Shown: positions 9,674 through 19,862, counted from the first letter of the stretch. The stretch: DNA of 64,000 nucleotides from Phaeobacter sp. J2-8 (GCF_022867865.1 NZ_JALIEC010000012.1:1-64000); one strand, 5' to 3'. The notes: a model not told the origin generated them from the sequence alone. Numbers and translations: made by a program.

Positions 9674-10137
9674 GATCCGATGTCGGCATCCGCACCGCTG
9701 CCACCTGTTGCGCCATCTGCACCATATGTGAATACATCATATTCCCCATACACACCCGGCGACAGATATTGATATGGCTGTCCCCAAGGGTCGCGGGGCA
9801 AACGGTCGATATAGCCTTTGGCGGCATAATTTGCCGGGGCTGGATCTGTTGCCGGGCGGCTCACCAGCGCGGCCAGACCCTGCTCGGTCGTCGGATATCG
9901 CAGATTGTCGAGCCGATAGAGTTCCAGCGCGCTGCCGACAGCCGCAATATCCGATTGTGCCCGCGCGGCACGGGCCTGATCGGGCCGGTCAATCACGCGC
10001 GGCACGACCACCAGAGCCAGAATGGACAGAATGACGACCACAACCATGAGTTCCAGCAGCGAAAACCCAGCGTCGCGTGAAGATTTGTAATCCGGTTCAG
10101 CTTCAGCGCCAAATTTGACTGCGGGGTTGGGGGGCAT
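9658..10137 (-). CDS. gspG: Type II secretion major pseudopilin GspG
   Basis: GspG forms the shaft of the pseudopilus. The leader ends DAG and the mature part starts FSLLELMVVVVILSILALVV with Glu5. The soluble domain has the GspG hallmarks: LYRLDNLRYPTTEQGLAAL, GYIDRLPRDPWGQPYQYLSP and a Ca-binding style C-terminal loop with EYDVFTYGADG. The open frame reaches 10155, but the ATG at 10137 has GGAAG eleven bases upstream, while the first ATG has none. It is the first gene of the gspG-to-M operon and diverges from gspO over an 87-base promoter region. Confidence 0.93.
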   Translation of the reverse strand: MPPNPAVKFGAEAEPDYKSSRDAGFSLLELMVVVVILSILALVVVPRVIDRPDQARAARAQSDIAAVGSALELYRLDNLRYPTTEQGLAALVSRPATDPAPANYAAKGYIDRLPRDPWGQPYQYLSPGVYGEYDVFTYGADGATGGSGADADIGSWDQN

Positions 10138-10224
10138 GATTATTGAAACTTCCATGTTGGTCGCGGGATGATAACGCCAGTATGTCGCGCTTGTCCATTG
10201 TGGGATGACGGGGCAAAAGGGTTC

Positions 10225-10992
10225 ATGGTTGCCATTGATACCACTGCGTTTCTGCTATGTCTGACAGGTCCGGCGATCGGGTCTTTCATTGCTGTGCTGG
10301 TGGACCGTCTGCCGCGTGGTGAAGATGTCCTTGTGTCGCCATCGCAATGCCGAAGCTGTGGCAATCAGCTGGGGGTCTTCGATCTGATCCCGATTGTGTC
10401 CTTTGCCGTGCAGAGGGGGCGCTGCCGTCACTGCGCGGCGCCCATTCCCGGTTTCACGCTTTATGCCGAAATACTCGCGTTGGGGGCAGGGGGGCTAGCG
10501 GTGCTTGCCGGAGGCGGGGCGGTGGACATGGTATTGTCGGCTGTGTGGCTATGGCTGTTGCTAGCTCTGGCAATGAGCGACGCCATCTGGATGCGCTTGC
10601 CGAACATACTGACCTTTTCGGCCTTTGTTTTGGCACTGGTCCTTGCGGTTCTGCCGTATGGCGTGGGATTGGAGGCTGCGCTTTGGGGCGCGGGGCTTGG
10701 TGTGGGCAGCTTTGCCCTGGTGCGTTGGATATATGAAAAGACACGCGGCCAGGTCGGGCTTGGGCTTGGAGATGTCAAACTCATGGCGGGGCTTGGGGCC
10801 TTTGCAGGCGGCTTTGCTTTGCCACAGCTTGTGTTGATCGCCGCGCTTGCTGCTTTGGCGGGGGCAATCGTAACCCGAAATGATGTAAAGGATGGCCTGA
10901 GCGGCATTCGGGCCTTGCCTTTTGGCACCGCCCTTTGCCTTTCTGCGGCATTGATCTGGCTCTGGCGCGGGGCGTTGCAAAACCAGTTATAA
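10225..10992 (+). CDS. gspO: Prepilin peptidase / N-methyltransferase GspO (PilD family)
   Basis: This integral membrane aspartyl protease cleaves the prepilin leaders and methylates the new N-termini of the pseudopilins. From ATG 10225 it has 255 residues and about eight hydrophobic helices. The zinc-binding pairs CRSC and CRHC near the N-terminus mark the methyltransferase-bearing class. The two catalytic aspartates are in SDAIWMRLPN and in the GxGD motif GLGDVKLMAG. The frame is open from 10168, but the extra 19 residues do not look like the family start. It is divergent from gspG and completes the system; a gspN gene is not seen. Confidence 0.9.
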   Translation: MVAIDTTAFLLCLTGPAIGSFIAVLVDRLPRGEDVLVSPSQCRSCGNQLGVFDLIPIVSFAVQRGRCRHCAAPIPGFTLYAEILALGAGGLAVLAGGGAVDMVLSAVWLWLLLALAMSDAIWMRLPNILTFSAFVLALVLAVLPYGVGLEAALWGAGLGVGSFALVRWIYEKTRGQVGLGLGDVKLMAGLGAFAGGFALPQLVLIAALAALAGAIVTRNDVKDGLSGIRALPFGTALCLSAALIWLWRGALQNQL

Positions 10993-11079
10993 CTTGCAGA
11001 TCACAAAGGTTTTTGAGTTGATGCGCATTATTTTAGCGATTCTCAGGCCAAGGAACCGGGCTGGAAAGAAAGAGATATT

Positions 11080-12620
11080 ATGTTGCTTGCCAGATATTTG
11101 ACACCCGTCGCGCTGTGCATGAGCCTTGCGGCCCATTGTCCGCACAGTCGCTGCCGTCCGAAGTCACGGAGGCACTTGAGCGCGGCGATTATTTCGAAGC
11201 ACGCACAGCATTGGCCCCGCTCGCGGCCAACGAAAACGCGCAGGCGCAGTATCAATACGGTATCTTGTTGTTGCGGGGGCAGGGCGGGCCATTGGCCTTT
11301 GAGGACGGCATTGTGATGTTGGAATCCGCGGCCGCACAAGATCATACCCTTGCAGCCCTGTTGCTGGCGCGTCTCTATCTGACAGGGTCGGCTGCGGGAG
11401 CTCCGCACGATCCCGAACGCGCGGCAGAGTTTCTTGCAATCGCGGCGGCACAGAACAACGGCGAGGCGCAATACTATCTTGGGCTGCTCTATCAAAGCGG
11501 CAGTGGCGTCGCAAAGGATCCCGCGCGGGCGTTCAGCTTGTTTCAGAGGGCCGCAGAGACCGGTGATCGCGAAGCACAATACGAGTTGAGCAAAGCCTAC
11601 GCAAACGGGCAGGGCACAGACATCGACAAGACAGAAGCACTGCGTTGGCTGCGGGTGGCGGCAGACAGCGGTCAGGCCGAGGCGCAGTTTTTCCTGGCCA
11701 ATGCGTTGAACACCGGGCGGGGTGTTGCGCGCGATCAAGCCGAGGCACAAAAATGGTATCGCCGCGCGGCTGAAAACGGCATTCCTTTGGCGCAGCGTAT
11801 TCTGGGCGGTCAGTACCTGACGGGGGATGACATTACAGCCGCCAACCCAAAGGAAGCATTGCGCTGGCTGGGTCTTGCTGCCGAGGCGGGCGATCCCGGT
11901 GCCATGCACAATCTCGCAATGGCCTATGGTGGCGAATATGGCATTGCGCGCGACGACGCCAAAGCGCTGCTGTGGTACGGGCGCGCTTCGGAGGCAGGAC
12001 TGGCACGATCCACTTATGCGCTGGCCCATTATTACGAGCAGGGCCGCGGTGTGCCGGCAAACATGGAGCAAGCGGCCTTGACCTATCGCAAGGCGCTTGA
12101 GCAGGGAGAAGACAGGGCGGGATTGCGGCTGGGATATTTGACCGGGCAGGGGCTGCTTGATCCGTATATGCCGCCACATTTCGGGGTGGATTGGGCTTTG
12201 GCGGCGGCGCGCACGGGGGACGCAGATGCCAGGAGCTGGCTGCAGCGTCATGCGGATAATGGCCTGCGTACAGCCCAAACTGCATTTGCGTTGTTGCTGC
12301 TTGATGATGCGGGGCAGGCCGCGGATGCGGCGCCCTATCTTGAACAGGCCGCCATGGCCGGTGATGTGACCGCACAGTTTGAGGTTGGAACGCTTTACAC
12401 CACCGGTCTGGGCGTGACGCTGGACTACGTTCAGGCGCATAAATGGCTTAATATTGCCGCAGCAAGTGGCCATGAAAAAGCCCGCGAAAGACGCGATGTC
12501 TTGGGGGATCTGATGACAGGTGAACAGATCGCTGCGGCACAGACGGCGGCGCGTGTGTTTTTTGAAACGGCATCGGAACGTCTGCCAGAAGGCGTGGCAG
12601 GCAACCGCCGCGCTCAATGA
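11080..12620 (+). CDS. Exported Sel1-repeat protein 1 (one-base frameshift in signal peptide)
   Basis: Sel1 repeats are TPR-like helical pairs that usually act as protein-interaction scaffolds. The repaired product has about 513 residues and about ten Sel1 units (for example AQYYLGLLYQSGSGVAKDPA and AQFEVGTLYTTGLGVTLDYV). The ATG at 11080 starts a signal peptide (MLLARYLTPVALCMSLAA), but the frame breaks at CCC 11132-11134. One extra C gives LAAPLSAQSLPSEV, with a good signal-peptidase site at LSA-Q, joined to the long open frame. I read a one-base deletion. The stop overlaps the next Sel1 gene as ATGA. The function is unknown; it lies just downstream of gspO. Confidence 0.8.
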
Positions 12621-13830
12621 GATTTCTGCGTCAAAACATGGCCGCCGTCATGATGGTGATTGCCACCTGCCAGACAGGGATCGCGCAAGATTTGTCAGCT
12701 GTGCCGTTTGAAAAGGTTCAGCAACAGGCTGACATCGGATCACCCATCGCCCAGATCGAGATTGCCAATCGCTATCTGGACGGAGATGGGGTTCTGCAGA
12801 ACTTTGTTTTGGCAGCTCGGTGGTTTGAAAAAGCGGCCGTGCAAGGCGAGGCGGCGGCGCAAAACAGCCTGGGCAAGTTGTATCATGCAGGATTTGGCGT
12901 CGCGCGTGACGTGCCTGTCGCGCTGCGGCTTTTGTTGCAGGCGGCAACGACCGGCAATGCGCAATTCATGCACGATTATGCATCCGTCGTGGAAACGCCC
13001 GCGGGGGGTGCGGACTTTGCCGCCGCCGCGGAATTCTATCAACGCGCCGCGGCGGCGGGGCATGTCGATGCTGCGGTAAGCCTTGCGGTTCTGTATCAAA
13101 ATGGCACCGGCGTGCCGCAGGATATGGATCGGGCCCGCAGGCTTTATCAGTCGGCAGCAGTCCAGGATCACCCGCGCGCATTGAATAATCTGGGGTTGCT
13201 CTATGTGCGCGGTGACGGTGTTGCACAGGATTATGGTCGGGCGGCGTTGCTGTTTGAACGTGCCGCGGAACTGGGTTTGCCAATGGCGTTGCGCAACCTT
13301 GGTGTGATGTATGAAAACGGCTTTGGCGTGGCTTTGGATGAAAACAAGGCGGCCACATTGTACCGGATGGCCAGCACCGGTGCGGGCGCGGAAAGCGCCG
13401 TGCACTTTGTCAACGATGCGCGGTTGGCCCCCTTGGGACAGGACGCCGAGACCATGGCCCAGGTGCAAAAGGCGGCAATCGCGGCGATCCCGTGGCCCAG
13501 TTTCAATTGGGCTTTGCGCTTGTCATCCGCGCAGAAAGCACCTTTCAAGACATGCGCACCGCCGCAAGAATGTTTGAAGCAGCAGCAGAGGCAGGCCTTG
13601 GGCCCGCGATGGCCAATCTCAGCGTGATGTATTTCAAAGGACAGGGATTGCCCCAGGACTACATGCTGGGACATATGTGGCTGATGCTGGCAAAAGCCGC
13701 TGGCGCGGACACTCAGCAGATCAATGCGGCATTCGGATCGAAGGCATCCACCGACCAGGTGAATGCAGCACAGGAACGTGCCATGGGTCTTCTGAAGTCA
13801 TATGCGCTACAGACCGACCAAGATGGTTAA
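12617..13830 (+). CDS. Exported Sel1-repeat protein 2 (one-base frameshift)
   Basis: This is the second of two coupled Sel1-repeat genes, starting inside the stop of the first (ATGA). It has a signal peptide (MRFLRQNMAAVMMVIATCQTG, cleavage near AQ-D) and about eight Sel1 units such as AAVSLAVLYQNGTGVPQDMD. The first frame runs off after AIAAIP, and the second resumes as GDPVAQFQLGFALVIRAEST and ends with the usual LGHMWLMLAKAAG repeat. A missing G at GG 13483-13484 explains the break. It is likely a periplasmic or secreted scaffold; no catalytic motif is seen. Confidence 0.8.
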
Positions 13831-13927
13831 TTTTTTGCAATCGAAGCAAAGATCTGCTAAAAAGTAGTATCGGTTTTCGTTGCCTGCGCCGACCTTGTCG
13901 GTGACATATATTACAAGGGACTAAAAC

Positions 13928-14344
13928 ATGACGCGTATTATTGTGAGTGTTATTTCTTCACTTTCCTTCCTAGCTCTTCCCGTACAGGCAGAAACCCCTC
14001 GGCCCGTTCAGCAAAACAATTCAAACGCCGTTTGGTTCGAAAACTGGATCGGATTGCGCAACGCCACAATGGTCGTTTCCGCACCGGATGGTCAATTGGT
14101 GTCAATTTTCGCGGCATCCGGAGCCCCGGTATTCGAGTTGACCGGGAATGAGGTCATGGATGGTATCTATCGCTATGAGCTGAACGCCGCGACAGAAGAA
14201 GAAGTCAAAATAGTAAATAAAATCAACGACGGACGCGGAGATGTGTCCAAAGACACAACGGCAAAGCCCTTTTTCCATTCCGGGGCGTTCATAGTTCAGC
14301 GCGGTGTGATCGTTGAACTCAATGAGGCCGAAGAAGAAAAATAG
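13928..14344 (+). CDS. Small exported protein of unknown function
   Basis: This 138-residue protein has a clear signal peptide (MTRIIVSVISSLSFLALPVQA, cleavage before ETP). The mature part has about 118 residues, lacks cysteines and looks beta-rich (MVVSAPDGQLVSIFAASGAP, GAFIVQRGVIVELNE). It ends in an acidic tail EAEEEK. I do not recognise the family. It lies 97 bases after the Sel1 pair and 52 bases before the S74-domain gene in the same direction, so it probably shares their transcript. A role as a carrier or anchor for the next protein is possible but unsupported. Confidence 0.6.
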   Translation: MTRIIVSVISSLSFLALPVQAETPRPVQQNNSNAVWFENWIGLRNATMVVSAPDGQLVSIFAASGAPVFELTGNEVMDGIYRYELNAATEEEVKIVNKINDGRGDVSKDTTAKPFFHSGAFIVQRGVIVELNEAEEEK

Positions 14345-14396
14345 CCTGTTTTGCGTCCTTGAGGGCGAAATGACTGTTCCAATGGAAGATTAAAAA

Positions 14397-15612
14397 ATGA
14401 AAAAGAACATGAAAACATTTTTGCGCGGTACGGCGCTTGGCGCATCCGCGCTGTATCTGGCTGGCGGCATTGCCTATGCCGATCAGGTCATCGTCGATGA
14501 TCTGATCGTTCAATTCAGTCTCTGCGTTGGCAATGACTGTGTGAATGGCGAGAATTTCGGTTTTGACACGATCCGGATGAAGGAAAACAACACCCGCCTG
14601 CACTTCCAGGATACCTCTAATTCGGGCTCATTCCCCAGTGCTGACTGGCGTCTTGTTGCAAATGATTCATCAAATGGCGGCTCGAACAAATTTGCTATTG
14701 AAGACGTCGATGCCGGACGTCAGACATTCATTATTGAACAGGGCGCCCCGGCCAATGCGATGTTCATGTCCAATAGCGGGGATCTTGGGATCGGGACGTC
14801 CAACCCCATTGTTGAAGTGCAAGCCGTGGACGGCAATACACCGACACTGCGGTTGGAGCAGAACGGTTCAAATGGCTTTACACCCCAGACTTGGGACTTG
14901 GCGGGCAATGAAGCCGGCTTTTTCATCCGTGATGTGACAAATGGTTCACAACTGCCGTTCCGGATCATTCCCGGTGCCGATTCAGAAATCACTGGTGATT
15001 GGCGCGAACGACAACGTTGGGATTGGTGGGGGCACAACACCAGACGCATCGCTGCACGTGAACCGTACCGATGGCACGGCGCAGATCCTTGTGCGCGATA
15101 CAGGCGGTGCCGGCCCCCGTCAGTTGGTCCGTATGGAAAACGACGGTGCGGTTCAACTCTACATGGACAACACGTCAAATACGAACGCGCAGTGGATGTT
15201 CAGTGCGGGGCAGAATATGCTGCTGGTGCCAGGCGAAAACACGTCACTGGCGGTGTTTGATCTCTCCAATACCGGAGATCTGCAAATTGATGGCGCCTTG
15301 ACGCAATCATCCGACAAAAACCGGAAGATGGCAATCGAACCGGTTGATCCCACCGAAATTCTGGCGAAAGTACGGTCAATGCCCGTCGCCGAATGGACCT
15401 ACAAGCATGATGCTGCAACAGGTATCCGCCACATCGGACCAATGGCGCAGGATTTCTATGCTGCATTCGGAACGGGTGCGGATGAAAAGGGTATTTCGTC
15501 GCTTGACGGAACCGGCGTTGCATTGGCCGCCATTCAGGCGCTGAGCGCGGAAAACATCGAATTGCGCGCGCGTCTCGACACATTGGAGGCACAACAGGTT
15601 CGGGTTGATTGA
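14397..15612 (+). CDS. Exported tail-spike-like protein with C-terminal S74 chaperone domain (frameshift)
   Basis: The N-terminus has a signal peptide (LRGTALGASALYLAGGIAYA, cleavage before DQ). The middle has beta-helical repeats of the tail-fibre type (GDLGIGTSNPIVEVQA, VGIGGGTTPDASLHVN). The C-terminus is an intramolecular chaperone peptidase S74 domain starting at SSDKNRKMAIEPVDPTEIL, where the SSD-K site normally self-cleaves after trimer folding. A coiled helix (LSAENIELRARLDTLEAQQ) ends it. The frames meet at AAA 14986-14988; removing one A gives GADSESLVIGANDNVGI, so I read a one-base insertion. S74 domains are common in phage tail spikes, and a signal peptide on one points to surface display or secretion. 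A terminator follows. Confidence 0.82.
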
Positions 15613-15632
15613 TACCCTGCCCTTATGACCAA

Positions 15633-15660
15633 AACGGGTGCCCAAGGGCACTCGTTTTTT
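15633..15660 (+). terminator. Rho-independent terminator after the S74-domain gene
   Basis: An 11-bp stem with one G-U pair (AACGGGTGCCC against GGGCACTCGTT) is followed directly by six T. It lies 20 bases past the stop at 15612 and fits a terminator for the Sel1/S74 transcript, separating it from the permease gene at 15788. Confidence 0.75.
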
Positions 15661-15787
15661 GTAGCTGTTGATTTGAAAATAAAATTTCTTGCAACTCTGA
15701 TTGCAGATGCCGCACATTTCGCCAACACTCGGTCGTGCCGTGTGACCCCAGGAGTGTTGCCTGCGCTCCCCTTTCGGAGACATGTCC

Positions 15788-18700
15788 ATGGATCGCTTCA
15801 TCCATAGCCCTTACGAAAAAAGGTTTTTTATTGCCGCGCTGATCGTCGTGGTTCTGGCCTATCTGTTCTGGACCGGATCGCGCTATCCGGCCCTTGATGA
15901 AAAAGCGATGATGTCCGGGGCAATTCAGCTTGAGGACCCGCTGAGTTTCGAAGCAAAGTTCGCCCTGTCCGAAGGCATGTCCCTGCTCGAGCGGATCTTC
16001 TGGACGACGCTGAACTGGATCAACACCAACAAAAAAGGCATGACGTTTGGTGTTCTCTTTGCCGCGGCTTTCCTCACCATGCTCCCGCTTCTCAAGAAGA
16101 AGAGCTTTCGCGGCGGGTTTTCGAATTCCTTTCTGGGAATGGTGATCGGGACGCCTCTGGGAGTTTGCGTGAATTGTGCGGCGCCGATTGCGCGGGGCAT
16201 GTATTCATCCGGGCTGCGGGCGGAAACGACGTTAAGTGCCATGATCGCATCCCCGACGCTGAACATCGTGGTGCTGACGATGCTGTTCAGTTTGCTGCCA
16301 TTCTATATGGCGGTCACCAAGATCTTGCTGAGTTTGTTCATGATCTTGATTGCGGTGCCGTTGATCTGTCGGTTCCTGCCGCAGAAAAGTCTGCCACCAG
16401 AAGAAATGACCTGTGCCCTTCCGTTGTTGAACATGGAAGAAAACCGCCGAATATCACGCGAAAACATCGGCATGGCCCTGATCGGGGTCGCGCGCAGCTA
16501 TGCTGGAAATCTCTGGTACATCGTGAAAATGACGGTTCCATTGATGCTGCTGGCCGGGCTTCTGGGGGCGGTTGCTGCGACACTTGTGCCTCAGGGTTCG
16601 ATTGTGAACCTACCGTTTGCCTTTGGCTTTGTTGTGCTTGTTGCAGCGCTCGGGGTATTTCTGCCTGTGCCCATCGCCTTTGATGTTGTGGTGACGGGGG
16701 CCTTGCTGAGCGCCGGATTGATGCATGGCTATGTCATGACTTTGCTGTTCACGCTTGGGATATTCTCGATCTATTCATTCTTTATTGTCGCACAATCCGT
16801 CGGGCTGCGCGCGGCAGTGATGTTGTCGGCTTGTGTGGTGGCTCTGGGTGTGGGCGCGGGGCTGGGTGCGCAAAGCTATCACCAATGGCAAACGGAACGG
16901 GCGCTGAAAATACTGATCGGGGCCGATGCCACACCCAAGCATATGTGGGGCGCGGCACAGGCGGCAACCATGGATGGGGTGACTGTCACCGCGACACCAT
17001 TTTCCCCGTCTTCGCCCGCTGCCGAAACCGGGTTTATCCGGCGTGAGGCCGACACCATCGGAATCGACAAACCGCTGGAATTTTCGTTCCGCGATATGTG
17101 GCCGCCGTTTTGGGAAGGACGCAGCCTTGCCTCGGGGGACATTGACCGGGATGGCGATCTTGATCTGGTTGTCTCTTCAACCGAAGCCGGGCTGTATCTT
17201 TATGCCAATGACGGTGCTGGCGGGTTTTCCCGTATGGATACCACCCTTGGGGCGCTGGCAAAACTTCTGGTTTTCAATACGGTGATTGCCGATCTGGACA
17301 ATGATGGCTGGCCCGACCTGTTTTTCACCACATACCTCGACGGCAATTACATCTGGCGCAATGTGAACGGGGTGTTCGGTCCCGAACCACCACAGCGCGT
17401 CGCCATGGGACAAGAGACACTGCTCAGCCTCGCGGTATCCGTCGCGGATGCAGATCGTGATGGTGATCTTGATGTCGCATTGGGCAATTGGTCCGCTGGA
17501 TGGTATCGCCGCATCCCCGGTGAGGAAGCCCGCAACCGGATTCTGTGGAACGAGGGGGGCACACTGACAGGTGACAGGTTCACTGACTTGCCGGGGATGC
17601 CCGGTGAAACATTGTCGATCCTGTTCTCCGACGTTGACAGGGACGGGTCAACCGACCTGATTGTCGGCAATGATTTTGATATCCCGGATTACTTCTATCG
17701 CGGTGACGGGAACGGCGGCTTTGACATGATTGATCATGACAGTGGTTTGATCCCGCATACGACCACCACGACGATGGCCGTCAAAACCGCTGATCTGCAT
17801 AACACGGGGCGACCTGACATCTATCTTGCCCAGATTGCGGGCCGTTCGTCCGGTGTGTCCGACACGCTCAAGATGCAACCGCTTTCACAGTATTGCAACA
17901 AGATCGAAAACACCGACGCAAAGACCATTTGCGAAACCAATATGGCGATCAAATCGTGGTACAAATCCGGCAACAATTTTGATCCGACCTATGCCGCGCG
18001 TTGTCAGACACTTGGTCCACGCAACGCGCGAGAATGCCAGGCGATGCTTATCAAAGATCTGGCCATTCAGAAACGGGACTCGGAACTTTGTGCGCTGATA
18101 CCGGCGACCGCACGGATCCCGCGGGCATATTGCGACATACATTTCAAACCACCACACAGGCCGACCGAGGCTGAAATCGCTGTCACCCATCCACAAATCC
18201 TGCGCTCCAATGTGTTGTTGTCCTGGGAAGGCCGCAATTGGCAGGACCGTGCAAAGGCACAGGGTCTTGATGTTGGGGGATGGAGTTGGGACACAAAGAT
18301 TGCCGACTTTGATCTTGATGGGTTTCAAGACGTTTATATCGTGAACGGCACTTGGGTGCCGAATGAAGTGTCACCATCCAACCTGTTTTTTCACAACACC
18401 GGTCAGCAGAACTTTGTCGAAGCCTCCGGTCCGTTCGGATTGGAAGACTATCTGATGACTGCCGCGGCCACGGCGTTTGACATCGACAACGATGGCGACC
18501 TTGATCTTGTGACCCATCCGGTGAATGGCCCGCTTATGGTGTTTACAAATACGTCGCAACGGCGGGGGATTGTGATTGTCTTGAATGACCACCGTGGAAA
18601 CCGCGATGGTATCGGGGCGGTCCTGACCCTGACGGATGATGCTGGCGTCACACAAAGCCGCGAGGTGCAGATCGGGGGCGGGTTCATGTCCTACGATGCG

Positions 18701-18832
18701 CCCCGCGTGCATTTCGGCCTGCAGGACGATCACAGCGCGCAAACGCTGCATATCCGTTGGGCGGATGGATCAGAGAGTGATGTTCCCGGCCCATTTGAAG
18801 GCGGAAATTTATACACCGTAAGTCGCCCCTAA
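15788..18832 (+). CDS. Permease fused to FG-GAP (VCBS) repeats and an ASPIC/UnbV domain
   Basis: This protein of about 1014 residues is a multidomain fusion. Residues ~15-400 form a permease of the DUF318/ArsP-like type with about nine helices and the signature GVCVNCAAPIARGMYSSG. The large remainder is extracytoplasmic. It carries seven Ca-binding FG-GAP loops of the DxDxDGxxD kind (DIDRDGDLDLVV, DLDNDGWPDLFF, DADRDGDLDVAL, DIDNDGDLDLVT), interrupted near residues 690-770 by an insert with eight cysteines. It ends with an ASPIC/UnbV domain (GNRDGIGAVLTL, RVHFGL). The ATG at 15788 has GGAG eight bases upstream, better than the ATG at 15782. Such a fusion is unusual; substrate and role are unknown. 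I infer a membrane-anchored surface beta-propeller. Confidence 0.85.
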   Translation: MDRFIHSPYEKRFFIAALIVVVLAYLFWTGSRYPALDEKAMMSGAIQLEDPLSFEAKFALSEGMSLLERIFWTTLNWINTNKKGMTFGVLFAAAFLTMLPLLKKKSFRGGFSNSFLGMVIGTPLGVCVNCAAPIARGMYSSGLRAETTLSAMIASPTLNIVVLTMLFSLLPFYMAVTKILLSLFMILIAVPLICRFLPQKSLPPEEMTCALPLLNMEENRRISRENIGMALIGVARSYAGNLWYIVKMTVPLMLLAGLLGAVAATLVPQGSIVNLPFAFGFVVLVAALGVFLPVPIAFDVVVTGALLSAGLMHGYVMTLLFTLGIFSIYSFFIVAQSVGLRAAVMLSACVVALGVGAGLGAQSYHQWQTERALKILIGADATPKHMWGAAQAATMDGVTVTATPFSPSSPAAETGFIRREADTIGIDKPLEFSFRDMWPPFWEGRSLASGDIDRDGDLDLVVSSTEAGLYLYANDGAGGFSRMDTTLGALAKLLVFNTVIADLDNDGWPDLFFTTYLDGNYIWRNVNGVFGPEPPQRVAMGQETLLSLAVSVADADRDGDLDVALGNWSAGWYRRIPGEEARNRILWNEGGTLTGDRFTDLPGMPGETLSILFSDVDRDGSTDLIVGNDFDIPDYFYRGDGNGGFDMIDHDSGLIPHTTTTTMAVKTADLHNTGRPDIYLAQIAGRSSGVSDTLKMQPLSQYCNKIENTDAKTICETNMAIKSWYKSGNNFDPTYAARCQTLGPRNARECQAMLIKDLAIQKRDSELCALIPATARIPRAYCDIHFKPPHRPTEAEIAVTHPQILRSNVLLSWEGRNWQDRAKAQGLDVGGWSWDTKIADFDLDGFQDVYIVNGTWVPNEVSPSNLFFHNTGQQNFVEASGPFGLEDYLMTAAATAFDIDNDGDLDLVTHPVNGPLMVFTNTSQRRGIVIVLNDHRGNRDGIGAVLTLTDDAGVTQSREVQIGGGFMSYDAPRVHFGLQDDHSAQTLHIRWADGSESDVPGPFEGGNLYTVSRP

Positions 18833-19144
18833 AGCGCTTGGCGAAATACTTGAGATACGCGGTACCAAATATCTCTGGACACTGAATGGTCGGCGGCAAA
18901 CGGGCCATGCAGCCCGCCGCCATCGCCGCGAAACAGCAGGCGCACTCAGACCATGCGCAACCCAAGAAGCATCACCCGGCAAGGCACATTACCCATAATT
19001 GAAAAGCCCTCGCTGAAAGGCACCCCAAGTACCGTGAGGCCGTCACGACGGATGCCAGCTTCTCCCGAATTTCTTTGCAATATCAATGAAAATAGAAACA
19101 ATGCTGCATCATAGTACATGTCAACTTTTGATCAGGGACCTGAG
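18833..19144. other. Intergenic region before the tail-collar genes
   Basis: These 312 bases separate the permease-FG-GAP gene from the first collar gene. I see no convincing gene, hairpin or repeat. It presumably holds the promoter of the collar trio; no clear -35/-10 pair could be defended by eye. Confidence 0.5.
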
Positions 19145-19770
19145 ATGAAACATTTATTTGATCGCCGAAACATGATCCGGTCAGCTGTTCTGTCGGTATC
19201 GATATCGATCGCAACCTCAGTGGCAGCACCTGTGATGGCGCAGGAAAATTACGTCGGACAGATCATTCCAGTCGCGTTTACATTTTGTCCAAGGACCACA
19301 GTTCCAGCCGAAGGACAGCTTCTCTCGCCCAATCAGCACCAAGCTCTGTTTTCGCTCTATGGCACAATCTTTGGGGGAATGGTCGTACCACCTTCGCCAT
19401 GCCAGACTTGCGTGCGCGCTCTCCGATGGGGAATGGCCAAGGTCCGGGTCTTTCGGACAGGCGGATTGGCACCAAGGGTGGGGCCGAAACCCGCGTTCTG
19501 AACATTCAGAACCTTCCCGCACACAGACATGCCGTCAATGCAAACAATCATGATGGTGACAAGCCCGGACCAGGTGGCAAGCTGCTTGCGGCGGCGCCAA
19601 CAGGTGCGACAGGCAATGAGACGATCTATTCGACGCAAGATCCGAACGTTTCCATGAACCCTGCAATGATTTCCCGCACTGGCGGCAGTCAGCCAATGCC
19701 CACGGTCGACCCGTATATTACCATTCGGTATTGTGTCGTCACACAAGGTATTTTTCCATCGAGAAACTGA
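19145..19770 (+). CDS. Exported phage tail-collar-domain protein 1 (one-base frameshift)
   Basis: This is the first of three tandem paralogues related to microcystin-dependent/tail-collar proteins. A signal peptide (MIRSAVLSVSISIATSVAAP, cleavage after VMAQ) precedes a collar domain (EGQLLSPNQHQALFSLYGTI, then GRTTFAMPDLRARSPMG). The frames meet at GGGGG 19373-19377; one more G restores TIFGGNGRTTFAMPDLR, so I read a deletion. The second half has the family-specific block HAVNANNHDGDKPGPGGKLL shared by all three. The ATG at 19145 is preferred because it follows AGGGACCTGAG and starts the signal peptide. Function unknown; the collar fold usually trimerises at fibre ends. Confidence 0.78.
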
Positions 19771-19862
19771 AAACAGGCAGATCATTGTTTCAAGACGCGC
19801 CGAGTTGCCAGTGATTTTTCTGACTTCCTGCGGTGATCGTTCAAACATTTTGAGGACCAAAA

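Noticed and set aside
11043-12617. 524-residue open frame on the minus strand opposite the first Sel1 gene
   Set aside because: It is a shadow of the GC-rich Sel1 gene: low-complexity Arg/Cys-rich sequence without a known domain.
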